15,513 bases of DNA from Pedobacter glucosidilyticus (lineage in GTDB: Bacteria > Bacteroidota > Bacteroidia > Sphingobacteriales > Sphingobacteriaceae): the NCBI RefSeq assembly GCF_002483235.1, contig NZ_DLHN01000008.1:171-15683 (forward strand). Direction: 5' to 3'. Positions within the stretch are counted from its first letter, which is position 1; each line of letters begins with the position of its first letter. Positions 8,001 to 15,419 of this stretch are shown here, piece by piece. Made by a program: the position numbers and the translations under genes. The notes below the pieces were generated by a model that saw only the letters and a list, made by a program, of their open reading frames with translations, had not been told where the DNA came from and made no database searches.

Positions 8001-11000
8001 CTGTTCCTACATTCTTATTATCAAACTTGGCTGTCGTATAAGTTGCTGTTAGTACATCGCCGCTTACACGGTTATCTGAGAAAGTTACGGTAGCCGTTGT
8101 TGTACCGTCGTAGGTCTTGTTTGTTGCTGTCGCAGTTACGGCTAATGTTCTGGCTGTAATGTCTGCGGTTGCTGTCGTAGTCGTGTTGACGGTATAGTTG
8201 CCCGCATCTGTACCACTAATGCTGATACCGGCGATACTAACGGTTTTATTACTACCCACATTTTTATTATTAAAAGTAGCTGTCGTATTTGCCGTTGTTA
8301 ATATATCCCCGTTTACACGGTTGTCTGCTAAAGTTACGGTAGCTATGGTTGTACCATCGTAAGTTTTATCTGTTGCCGTTGCAGTTACGGCTAATGTTCT
8401 GGCTGTAATAGCTGCAGTTGTAGTAGTAGAAGTGTTTACTGTATAATTCAATGCGTCTGTTCCACTGATGCTGATCCCACTGATGCTCACAGTTTTATTA
8501 TTGCCCACATTTTTATTATTAAAAGTGGCTGTCGTATTTGCCGTTGTGAATACATCTCCATTAACGCGATTGTCTGCTAAAGTTACGGTAGCCGTTGTGG
8601 TACCATCATATTCTTTGTTTGCGGCTGTTGCGGTTACTATCAATGTTCTGGCAGTAATAGCTGCTGTTGTAGTGGTAGAAGTGTTTACGCTGTAGTTGCC
8701 TGCCGCTGCTCCACTGATGCTGATACCACTGATGCTCACGGTTTTATTACTACCCACATTTTTGTTATCAAACGTAGCTGCCGTGTTTGCTACTGTAAAT
8801 ACATCTCCGATTAAACGGTTATCTGAGAAAGTTACGGTAGCGGTTGTTGTCCCATCGTACACCTTGTTTGTGGCTGTTGCGGTTACTGCCAATGTTCTGG
8901 CAGTAATGTTGGCTGTAAATGTTGGTTGTAAAATGGTGTAATTGGCTGCATCAGTACCGTTTAAAGTATAACCTGTTGTAGCGATAGCAATTGCTGACCC
9001 CACATTTGCATTTGCAAACGTATGGGTTGGGGTACCGCTTAAAGCAACATTATCTCCAGATTCAACACCTGTCAAGCTAGCTGTACCACTTACGGTGGCT
9101 GCATTAGTTGCATCATAAACTTTATTGCCTGCACTTAGCCCCGAAACGGTTAATTCTTTCTTCAGGATAATCCCGTCATTAACGATCAAATTTGCTGGCG
9201 CTGTATATTTAGAAGCGTCGGTACCTCCAAGTGTGTATACCACTGTGATTGTTTTGCCAGTACCTGCAAGTTTATTCTGATAAGTGGCTGCTGCTGTAAC
9301 TGTAACATCGTCGCCCGGTTCAATTCCTGACAAACCAATATTAGAAACTGTAGCTGAAGCAGTACCATCGTATGTTTTTGATTTAACCAAATCCTGATTG
9401 CTTACGGTCAAATCAATTTTAGTTTGAACACGATACAAAGCGTAGGTATTTCCTGCAAGCAGGGCAGGGCTAAAAGTCGTGGTTGTTTCATCCACTTTCA
9501 TTCTGGTATTCGAAGCACCTCCTGCCAAAGCTGTAAGTCCGGTACTTCCATTTTCTGAGCCACTAAACAATTTGACAATACCATTTAGTCCGGTGCTGAT
9601 TGTTGGTGTTCCTGATACAAGGATATTTCCACCTGTTCCAGTCCCAATAGACTGTCCTTTACCTGCATTAAGAATTATCGCATCCGAAGTGGTAGAAGTT
9701 GTAGTCAGATTTGCGGCTAATGTTAAATTTCCTTCATCGGTGGCAATAGCTATTTCACCTGTAGCATTGATGCTTTCCAACGTCAGTGCATTGCTATCCA
9801 AGTACTTCACTGTACCTGTATTAGCCGTTAAACTGTTGATGTTATTTCCTGAATTCGAAAAATCATATATTACTCCAGCTCCTAACAATTCGAGGTTATT
9901 TGCCGTGATGATACCTGCGTAATTGATAAATGTATTGGAATTAAAAGTTATATCTCCACTAAATGGGTTAGTACCGTCAAAACCTATGGCACTGTTTGTA
10001 TTTCCGGGCCACTGATTTATACCCGCAACATTTGGATTAACAGAAGTACCTTCCAAATTGATTTTACCGGTTTGAGAGACAATTTGTTCTTGTCCTCCTC
10101 CAAACAAGAAAATCCCACCATACTGATTATTATAACCGGTACTCTTTAGCCTTCCTGTAATGTCTATGGCTCCAGATACAGTTCTTATCCTTACGGTGCT
10201 ATTGGCATTTCCAAAGGAATAAAGCCCTACTCCCGCTCCGTGGGTTTGCTCACTAAAGTCTGTTTCTCCCAGGATGGTAACTTTACCTGATGTACTTGCT
10301 ATAGCGGCTGTTGTATTATTATCTACCGTTCCCATTAGCAATCCATAATGCCAGCTTGCATCATTATTTGTCCCTGTAGAAATGGCTTTTAAATCTATAT
10401 CTCCCGAGGTAGAAACTAAAGAACTCTGTTCTAAGTAAACCCCATTATAACCATTGGCAACACCACTTACACCGTCAGCAATACCCGAAACCGCTAAATT
10501 TCCCGCTCCTGTATTTACTGATGATTTATAGAAGGTAATTCCATTTTTGAAATTATTGGTTGTAAAGGCATGTACAGCATTTGCATAAGCACTGCCATCA
10601 CCAACCGCTAATCCATTCCAGGCAGTAGCACTCTGGTTACCACCCCCCATCCATAAATGTCCACCATTTGTGGTGATGGTACTTTCGTTTAAATAAATAG
10701 ATCCTGTTTTGTTTTTATCAGCATCAGACCATAATATGGTATTTAAAGCATTCCCTGAAACCACTATAGAACTACCAGTATTAAATATGATATCTCCGGC
10801 AGCTTTAAGGGTAAGGGTTCTTGGTGTACTAAGTGCTCCGCTGATATTGGCAGCTATGAGAATATTTCCATTACAAGACTGTATGCTAAGATTCCCGGTG
10901 TTCTGAAGATAATTGAGAATCACTGATGCAGGAACGGTTGCGTCGCCCGCTGTGGTTAACACCCCGTTATTGATGGTATATGCTGCACCACTTGCAGTTG

Positions 11001-14000
11001 CTCCTATGGTAATGGTTCCAGTACAAGGCGGACTGGTTGTGGTAAAACTCACCTCATTACCATAACTAGTTCCTACACTGTTGACGGCATAAGCCCTTAC
11101 ATAATAAGTAGTAGAAGCGGTAAGCCCGGTAATAGCCTCTGTGAAATCCCCAGTTCCTGTACCGTCTTGTACTTTGGTATTTGCCGTTGTCGGGTTTGTA
11201 GCAGTACCATATACAAAACCACGCTCTGTGACTGTTGCTCCGCCATCTGCGGTTACATTGCCACTAAAAGTAACGCCCGTAGCGGTGATGGCAGTTGTTG
11301 CTGCGGTAGTTACGGTTGGAGCTGTGTTAGCTGCTAATGTAGCAAAACTTAAAATTTGGGAATTATCATTTGTTCCCACAGCATTTGTTGCTTTTGCTCT
11401 GTAATAATAAGTTGTTCCGGCGGTTAATCCGCTAATATTAACAGAAACGGCAGTAGCATTATTGCTGCTCACTAAAGTTGCAGGAGTAGCAGCTATGTTA
11501 GTTACTCCCGATGCCAGTGTAGGCGAAGTACTGTAATCGAAACTGATGGCTGAAGTAGCTGAAGCTGAAGGGTTAACGTTTGCATTTAACGTAGCCGTAG
11601 TACTCGTTACTGCTGTAGCCGTAGTATTAGTAATGGATGGAGTAGCCGAAAACGCTATATTGTCAATCGCGATGTACTGATAAACAGAGCCTAAGTTAAT
11701 TTCTATCTCATCAATGAGTGTATTACTATTATCTGTTCCAACACTAAAATCAACCAGCGTAAAACCATTATAATTTGTCCCTAAATTAACTGCAGTTTGA
11801 AAAATCCCAGATTTAGTAAAAGTATATTGAATCACACCATTCTTCTTTCCTGTGAACGTTATCGTTCCGTTATTGGTTGGTGATGCACCGCTAGCATTTG
11901 AGGAAGGATACACCCACATGCTTTTAACACTAAATAGTGTTTTATTGGTACTTTTTATTGAATTCACCTGATTGGTTCCAGTATTGCTATCATTCCCGAT
12001 GTAAAAGTTAGAACCCACCGTTGGAGATGGTGTATTACTGGCCTGAACACCATAACCTGCATAATTTTGAACGGCAAGTTTATTGGTTAATGTAAAATTT
12101 AGGCCGGTGGTGGTATTGGTAAAGGTTTGTGCAGCAGCGGTTGTCCCTTCGAAGAATTCGTAACTTGGGCTTAAGGTTGAAGCAAGCGTGGTAAAGCTCA
12201 TCTGATTTCCATAACTCGTACCAGCACTATTAGTGGCATAAGCTCTTACATAATAAGTAGTAGAAGCAGTAAGCCCGGTAACAGCCTCCGTGAAAGTACC
12301 AGTTCCTGTGCCGTCTTGTACTTTAGTATTTGCCGTTGTCGGGTTGGTTGCAGTTCCGTATACAAAGCCTCGCTCTGTGACTGTTGCTCCGCCATCTGCG
12401 GTTACATTGCCGCTGAAAGTGGCACCGGTTGCTGTGATGGAAGTTGCAGAGGATGTGGTTAGGGTTGGAATAACAGCCATTGTAACTGGCCCTATTTCCA
12501 TTACAAAAATCAAATCTCTAGCTGCTACAGCTGCTCCACCGAAGTATAACTGTCCACCATTATAGATACTTGCAGAAGGATTATTATTACTATAATAAAT
12601 TTGTACCCTATTTGAAAGATTTCCTTCAAAGCCAAAAGTATATTGATTGCCACTTGAAACTAATACATTCTCACTAGACAAATCAATTGTAACATAATCT
12701 TCTAAACCAGCTGCTTCTTTGAAAAGACTAGTAGGAATGTTTATGGTTCTTAAAATACTACCCGAAAGTCCATTCCCTTCTCTAATGGTCATGGTAACTG
12801 TAGAGACTGGATAAAAAGAACTCGATGCACTAGTCAATAATTTTATAGTATTTATTTTTCCATTTGCACAAGCCGTAAAGCTTTGACTAAAAAATTCATA
12901 ACCTTGAGCCAAATCATCCACAGAAGAAACCTTAGAGTTTATTGTACAATCTTCCGTATTAGATGCTGTCGCAAAACTTACCTCACTTCCATAACTCGTT
13001 CCTACGCTGTTGATGGCATAAGCCCTAACATAATAAGTTGTTCCTGCGGTAAGCCCGGTAATAGGCTCTGTAAAAGCACCGGTTCCTGTGCCATCTTGCA
13101 CTTTGGTATTTGCCGTTGTTGGGTTAGTAGTTGTTGCATATACAAAGCCACGCTCGGTTACGGTTGCTCCACCATCTGCGGTTACATTGCCACTAAAAGT
13201 AGCGCCCGTAGCGGTGATAGCAGTAACTGCTGAAGTGCTTAGGGTTGGGGCTGTATTTGAAGGTATAACTAAATTACATGATGAATTTGTGCCCAAAGAT
13301 GTAGTAGAGAGGTCCCAGTTTGAACTATTCATTACTGCAGTGCGAATATTTGCAGCATTTAACGTAGCAGGGACGGCTGAACATTTAAACTTTCCAGATT
13401 GTGCCAGCGTAATCCCGGTAACCGGGCCTGTATAAAATGCACTTGTGCCCCCAGTAAGCCCGGGAGGCATTAGGGAAGAATTTGGCCCGGGGGTAGCCCC
13501 GATGTTCCAGTCTGCCGTAGTGCTAGCTGCGGTATAAAAATAATTTATTCCAGCTATAATGACCAAGCTACTTCCTGTAATCTTACCATCACTGCTCTGA
13601 AACGCAATAAGCTGATCTCCCACATTCGATAATGAAAGCCCATTGGTGGATGATCCTTCGGTAAGCGCAACTGTACCATTAGTAGTAGAGGTAGAAGTAG
13701 AAGAATTGTAAGTACTAGCTACAAGTCCTACAATGTATACTTCAGTACCCATAGCAATTGCACTATTACTTGTCCAGGTGATGGTTGATTCTGTACTTCC
13801 CGCTGCCTGCCATCCTGAACTTGTGTAGCCTCTATCAGTGAAACTAATTTTTGTACCGCTAGGTATGTTGCTTAGTAATATAAAAGAGAAACTGTCACCA
13901 GCACTTGCTAAAGGGGTAGAGTCATAGCCTGTAAAGAGGATATCACCAGCGCTTAAACTTTGGGCTTTAACAGTATTTACTAAAAAAGTAAGAAGTAAAG

Positions 14001-14043
14001 CAAGCAGTAAACTTATTTTGTTTAATGGTAAGTGTGTCTTCAT
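5047..14043 (-). CDS. Giant T9SS-secreted surface protein with FN3, YDG, MBG and cadherin-like domains
   Basis: This 2998-residue, roughly 300-kDa protein is probably a surface adhesin. Order: signal peptide 1-27 (VKA, cleaved before Gln28); an extracellular beta domain 28-262 opening SLSAGDILFTGYDS; FN3-like 263-362; a jelly-roll-like domain 363-520; FN3 522-620; a second jelly-roll-like domain 623-800; a diverged FN3 801-904; FN3 906-1003; a beta-solenoid region about 1007-1541, with repeated short strands like filamentous haemagglutinins; two diverged YDG units 1542-1629 and 1630-1715; ten near-identical 83-residue YDG units 1716-2545; an MBG-like domain 2546-2627; a cadherin-like domain 2628-2729 ending DVNEAP; two Ig-like domains 2730-2914; and a T9SS type B sorting domain (CHU_C, TIGR04131 type) 2915-2998, starting NFMTPNGDGINDKW and containing IFDRSGR and W-DG. 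Cysteine is rare (about eight) and absent from the YDG array. A PorP/SprF gene follows. No enzymatic motif was seen. The domain names are by-eye assignments; the CTD and YDG calls are the firmest. Confidence 0.92.
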   Translation of the reverse strand: MKTHLPLNKISLLLALLLTFLVNTVKAQSLSAGDILFTGYDSTPLASAGDSFSFILLSNIPSGTKISFTDRGYTSSGWQAAGSTESTITWTSNSAIAMGTEVYIVGLVASTYNSSTSTSTTNGTVALTEGSSTNGLSLSNVGDQLIAFQSSDGKITGSSLVIIAGINYFYTAASTTADWNIGATPGPNSSLMPPGLTGGTSAFYTGPVTGITLAQSGKFKCSAVPATLNAANIRTAVMNSSNWDLSTTSLGTNSSCNLVIPSNTAPTLSTSAVTAITATGATFSGNVTADGGATVTERGFVYATTTNPTTANTKVQDGTGTGAFTEPITGLTAGTTYYVRAYAINSVGTSYGSEVSFATASNTEDCTINSKVSSVDDLAQGYEFFSQSFTACANGKINTIKLLTSASSSFYPVSTVTMTIREGNGLSGSILRTINIPTSLFKEAAGLEDYVTIDLSSENVLVSSGNQYTFGFEGNLSNRVQIYYSNNNPSASIYNGGQLYFGGAAVAARDLIFVMEIGPVTMAVIPTLTTSSATSITATGATFSGNVTADGGATVTERGFVYGTATNPTTANTKVQDGTGTGTFTEAVTGLTASTTYYVRAYATNSAGTSYGNQMSFTTLASTLSPSYEFFEGTTAAAQTFTNTTTGLNFTLTNKLAVQNYAGYGVQASNTPSPTVGSNFYIGNDSNTGTNQVNSIKSTNKTLFSVKSMWVYPSSNASGASPTNNGTITFTGKKNGVIQYTFTKSGIFQTAVNLGTNYNGFTLVDFSVGTDNSNTLIDEIEINLGSVYQYIAIDNIAFSATPSITNTTATAVTSTTATLNANVNPSASATSAISFDYSTSPTLASGVTNIAATPATLVSSNNATAVSVNISGLTAGTTYYYRAKATNAVGTNDNSQILSFATLAANTAPTVTTAATTAITATGVTFSGNVTADGGATVTERGFVYGTATNPTTANTKVQDGTGTGDFTEAITGLTASTTYYVRAYAVNSVGTSYGNEVSFTTTSPPCTGTITIGATASGAAYTINNGVLTTAGDATVPASVILNYLQNTGNLSIQSCNGNILIAANISGALSTPRTLTLKAAGDIIFNTGSSIVVSGNALNTILWSDADKNKTGSIYLNESTITTNGGHLWMGGGNQSATAWNGLAVGDGSAYANAVHAFTTNNFKNGITFYKSSVNTGAGNLAVSGIADGVSGVANGYNGVYLEQSSLVSTSGDIDLKAISTGTNNDASWHYGLLMGTVDNNTTAAIASTSGKVTILGETDFSEQTHGAGVGLYSFGNANSTVRIRTVSGAIDITGRLKSTGYNNQYGGIFLFGGGQEQIVSQTGKINLEGTSVNPNVAGINQWPGNTNSAIGFDGTNPFSGDITFNSNTFINYAGIITANNLELLGAGVIYDFSNSGNNINSLTANTGTVKYLDSNALTLESINATGEIAIATDEGNLTLAANLTTTSTTSDAIILNAGKGQSIGTGTGGNILVSGTPTISTGLNGIVKLFSGSENGSTGLTALAGGASNTRMKVDETTTTFSPALLAGNTYALYRVQTKIDLTVSNQDLVKSKTYDGTASATVSNIGLSGIEPGDDVTVTAAATYQNKLAGTGKTITVVYTLGGTDASKYTAPANLIVNDGIILKKELTVSGLSAGNKVYDATNAATVSGTASLTGVESGDNVALSGTPTHTFANANVGSAIAIATTGYTLNGTDAANYTILQPTFTANITARTLAVTATATNKVYDGTTTATVTFSDNRLIGDVFTVANTAATFDNKNVGSNKTVSISGISISGAAAGNYSVNTSTTTTAAITARTLIVTATAANKEYDGTTTATVTLADNRVNGDVFTTANTTATFNNKNVGNNKTVSISGISISGTDALNYTVNTSTTTTAAITARTLAVTATATDKTYDGTTIATVTLADNRVNGDILTTANTTATFNNKNVGSNKTVSIAGISISGTDAGNYTVNTTTTATADITARTLAVTATATNKTYDGTTTATVTFSDNRVSGDVLTATYTTAKFDNKNVGTGKAVSVSGISISGTDAGNYTANATASTTAAITAKPLTVTATGINKEYDANTTATVTLSDNRINGDVLTTAYTAATFNNKNVGTGKAVSVSGISISGTDASNYTVNTSTTTTAAITAKLLTVTATGINKEYDANTTATVTLGDNRITGDVLTAAYTTATFNDKNVGTGKAISVSGISISGTDAGNYTVNTTASTIANITAKALLISATGINKEYDANNTATVSLGDNRITGDVLTAAYTTATFDNKNVGTGKAVSVSGITISGADAGNYTANTTTTTTAAITAKLLTVSATGINKEYDANNTATVSLEDNRITGDVLTAAYTTATFNNKNVGTGKSVAVSGISISGTDAGNYTVNTTASTTANITAKALLVSATGINKEYDANTTATVSLGDNRIAGDVFTAAYTTATFNNKNVGTGKAVSVSGISIGGTDAGNYTVNASTSTTAAITAKALLVTATGINKEYDANNTATVTLSDNRITGDVLTAAYTTATFDNKNVGNNKTVSISGISISGTDAGNYTVNTTTSTTAAITRKALTIIADNKEKFEGEVNPLLTISYTGFVGGENNTVLTSQPIISTTATVSSLQGDYPITVSGAVSENYAISYQNGILTVKPGAPTSVSLAGVTLYENRASGTLAGTLSSTSNSPVATFTYSLVAGSGATDNASFVISGNQLQTAVSLNYENKQSYSVRVRSTTQFGFSLDEVLTVNLSDVNEAPTINAVNNQTICYTAAEQVIGLTGITAGPEVGQTTTVTASSSNSSLLSNLSVVNNELRYRVGNGQSGSTTISVRVRDNGGVANGGVDETTRSFTLVVNALPQITIISDKGLSISKGETAELTARGGTSYQWSNAGGIISGQNTATLTVRPEVSTTYTVSVTNASGCESVETINIEVREDYQAIKAENFMTPNGDGINDKWVVENIDVYPNHTLTIFDRSGRVLYEVRNYQNDWDGMLNGSPLAAGTYYYVFKFQQAGIAPKKGFITVVKQ
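6409..8898 (-). repeat. Tandem array of ten 249-bp YDG-domain units
   Basis: Ten in-frame units of exactly 249 bp (83 residues) fill this interval with no gaps. In protein order they are R1 (8650-8898) to R10 (6409-6657). Each has the core NK-x-YDG or NKEYDAN, TATV, DNR-x-x-GDV, ATF-NKNVG, SGISISGTD-GNYT and a Thr/Ala-rich end. R1-R3 are type A (ATATNK-YDGTT, NKTVSISG) and R5-R9 are type B (GINKEYDAN, GTGKAVSVSG). R4 is A then B and R10 is B then A. R6-R7 and R8-R9 are further related as a 498-bp dimer. Constant length with clustered variants indicates amplification by unequal recombination or gene conversion. It is not a CRISPR array: the whole unit repeats and it lies within a coding frame. 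Confidence 0.95.
11036..11328 (-). repeat. FN3-like DNA repeat, copy 3 (residues 906-1003)
   Basis: It encodes an FN3-like module opening NTAPTVTTAATTAI and containing GNVTADGGATVTERGFVY and TYYVRAYA. It shares an exact 41-bp stretch (11222-11262) with copy 2 (12371-12411), far more than protein-level conservation needs. It sits just before the beta-solenoid region. The spacing to copy 2 is 1149 bp, a multiple of three. Confidence 0.85.
12184..12480 (-). repeat. FN3-like DNA repeat, copy 2 (residues 522-620)
   Basis: It encodes the same FN3-like module as copies 1 and 3, with long near-identical DNA. It is flanked on both sides by unrelated jelly-roll-like domains. The aligned position in copy 1 lies 780 bp away (13151 against 12371), also a multiple of three. 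Confidence 0.85.
12958..13257 (-). repeat. FN3-like DNA repeat, copy 1 (residues 263-362)
   Basis: This is the first FN3-like module, directly after the N-terminal beta domain. Its centre (about 13160-13215) is near-identical in DNA to the matching part of copy 3. A fourth, diverged FN3 (residues 801-904, about 11330-11643) keeps the TYYYRAKATNAVGT strand but not the DNA identity. Confidence 0.85.
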
Positions 14044-14113
14044 GTATCAAATTTTAGGTTTCGGGTTATTTTCTTTGATGATTGTATTTCCAATTTATCA
14101 TGGTTTGTTGGTC

Positions 14114-14133
14114 AATATTTACATATAAATATT
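14114..14133. promoter_or_regulatory. AT-rich inverted repeat upstream of the adhesin start
   Basis: AATATTT (14114-14120) and AAATATT (14127-14133) form a 7-bp inverted repeat with a 6-bp spacer, 71-90 bp before the adhesin start codon. The position suits an operator or leader hairpin, but in such AT-rich DNA chance is a real alternative. Confidence 0.25.
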
Positions 14134-14219
14134 ACAGTATTGAGAATTTATACGAATTAGATTAATTAAGGTTTTATATGTTCTAATTAAAATATTATTT
14201 ATAATATAACAATTTTAAA

Positions 14220-14380
14220 AAACTTTATTAATAATTTATATGAGTTAAATCACTTTTTTATTTTTTAATTTTAATAATGAATGTTTTACATTTTTTTTAA
14301 TTAAAATATCAGCTATTTTGCCATAGTTTTAAGAAACTTTATTCCTAAGTTTCATAAGTTTAAATCACCATTTTATTTTC
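14220..14380. repeat. Two imperfect direct repeats in the adhesin leader
   Basis: Two blocks of about 45 bp share an ordered set of motifs: AAACTTTATT at 14220-14229 and 14334-14343, AAATCAC at 14247-14253 and 14362-14368, then a T-rich TTTTATTTT. The spacing inside the blocks differs by one base (27 against 28) and the blocks lie 114-115 bp apart. The conserved order argues for a duplicated segment, possibly regulatory. Confidence 0.4.
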
Positions 14381-14669
14381 GTTGTATCCCCTTATTCGTA
14401 GAGGTAAGTGCAGAAGATTCGGAAAAAGAATTTTTAGTATTTGCACTAAGTGCTAGCTTATTGGGTAAACAGCATTTGAACTTACGGAAGGTTTCTGTTC
14501 CTAAACTCCTATTCTTGTCGCCTTATCATCGTTGTTGCTGATCCTCTAGGGTACTGAGGGATAATAAGTGTAAATCCACACAAGCGTACAAACAATAAGC
14601 TTTAAAGATGGCTTAAGGGCTATTTATTGTATTATTAAATACGGGTTGAAAATAGGATAATCATTTCAG

Positions 14670-15119
14670 TTACTCTTCAATGTCCCAAAATATATCAGGT
14701 TCAATCTGTTCTGGTTTTACAGCCTCAGGTATATCTTCTGGCACAAATACAAAAGGCTTTCCATCTTTAAAATGTACAGCTTCGATGATACGGGCAGCCT
14801 CAAATCTTTTGCCACCAACGATATGCTCACTGCCATAATTTGTAGATTCGAAATAGATATTGGCTACTATAATAACAGCCATTTCATGTGCTTCGGCTAT
14901 AGGGATGTTTAATTTTGCACCTTTTAAAGTTTCACCAGATTTAATTTTAATCGCTCCTACAAGCACAGCATTATAACTATCTTCATTAAAATTAACAAAA
15001 GTACATAACAAACCTATTTTTACCTGTGTTGCAGATGCTGGTGCGTGAATATGTTCTTTCCACGCAATAGTATCTAACTTTAGATGGACTTCGGTTTCTG
15101 ATATTTCCACTTTTGGCAA
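14670..15119 (-). CDS. Hypothetical protein with non-ATG start, possibly 5'-truncated
   Basis: This 149-residue soluble protein of unknown family starts at TTG 15119. It has no signal peptide or membrane segment. It is mixed alpha/beta in character (EVHLKLD, QVKIGLLCTFVNF, YNAVLVGAIKIK, MAVIIVANIYF), with an acidic, proline-containing C-terminus (PEDIPEAVKPEQIEPDIFWDIEE). Regular composition and length argue that it codes. No ATG occurs in frame until codon 80. The open frame continues upstream to a stop at 15174-15176, adding residues that read plausibly (FNANIPFQKLCSK) but contain no ATG. It therefore starts at TTG (15117-15119), at GTG codon 4, or is the remnant of a longer gene whose 5' end was lost near the repeat at 15200-15290. 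I do not recognise the family and propose no function. Confidence 0.55.
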   Translation of the reverse strand: MPKVEISETEVHLKLDTIAWKEHIHAPASATQVKIGLLCTFVNFNEDSYNAVLVGAIKIKSGETLKGAKLNIPIAEAHEMAVIIVANIYFESTNYGSEHIVGGKRFEAARIIEAVHFKDGKPFVFVPEDIPEAVKPEQIEPDIFWDIEE

Positions 15120-15199
15120 CTTACTACAAAGCTTTTGAAATGGAATATTAGCATTAAAAAAGCGGAAAGTGGCTTAGAAAGTAGAAAGTTATTCATTAT

Positions 15200-15290
15200 A
15201 CTCACCAACCAGTCATGCTGACGAGAGGAAGCAACACACAGGCTGGGTTGGCTACTTGTAAGCTGCAACTTTTTTGTAAGATGTTTCACT
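15200..15290. repeat. Dispersed intergenic repeat, copy A
   Basis: About 91 bp align with 15420-15513 in the same orientation at roughly 75-80% identity by eye, with a 2-bp indel. Shared blocks include CAGTCAT-CTGA, GGCTGGGT, CACTTG/TACTTG-AAGCTG and AGATGTTTCACT. Two diverged copies in non-coding DNA suggest a genome-wide intergenic repeat family; similar GTCATGCTGA and AGATGTTTC motifs are, from memory, frequent between genes in Sphingobacteriaceae. Confidence 0.75.
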
Positions 15291-15353
15291 TTGTTACCAT
15301 TGACGTTTTTATAATAATTTGATTATCAGAGGCATTTAATTTTGTAAACACGT

Positions 15354-15379
15354 TATTTCATATTGATTTATATGAAATA
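15354..15379. repeat. 10-bp perfect inverted repeat between the two dispersed repeats
   Basis: TATTTCATAT (15354-15363) and ATATGAAATA (15370-15379) pair perfectly around a 6-base loop (TGATTT). No U-run follows, so it is not a clear terminator. On the plus strand, TAATTTTG (15337-15344) just upstream matches the -7 consensus exactly, but its nearest TTG is only about 15 bp upstream and no gene follows inside the window. It may be an operator for a gene to the right or an mRNA-end hairpin. Confidence 0.4.
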
Positions 15380-15419
15380 TATTAGACCTCAACAAGACGA
15401 AAAGAGAAGGTAGTATCAT

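Larger units (their letters stand above)
14044..14669. other. Long intergenic region upstream of the giant adhesin gene
   Basis: No supported gene lies in these 626 bp. The 14100-14380 part is extremely AT-rich and should hold the adhesin promoter, but no exact TAnnTTTG element was found on the minus strand. Direct repeats and a small inverted repeat are listed separately. The 14380-14640 half has ordinary composition and includes an 11-bp palindrome GCACTAAGTGC around 14443 and a 49-codon minus-strand open frame without a start. No tRNA or recognisable riboswitch was seen. Confidence 0.6.

Noticed and set aside
6409..8898. CRISPR array
   Set aside because: The whole 249-bp period is conserved, with no short repeats or unique spacers, and it is in frame within a protein gene.
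5480..13435. Plus-strand open frames inside the giant gene (for example 8468-8695, 8696-8941, 9479-9922, 11141-11404, 12290-12565, 12883-13233, 13088-13435)
   Set aside because: They are antisense shadows of the Thr/Ala/Val-rich repeats; several recur in the same position in each repeat copy, as expected from composition and not from independent genes.
14373..14522. 49-codon minus-strand open frame in the adhesin leader, possible gene remnant
   Set aside because: It has no start codon, is bounded by stops at both ends, and is short enough to occur by chance; a homology search finding the same peptide elsewhere would revive it.
15080..15289. 69-codon minus-strand frame overlapping the 149-codon gene
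   Set aside because: Most of it runs through dispersed repeat copy A, its product is low-quality (runs of Ser, Leu and Lys) and it overlaps a better coding frame.
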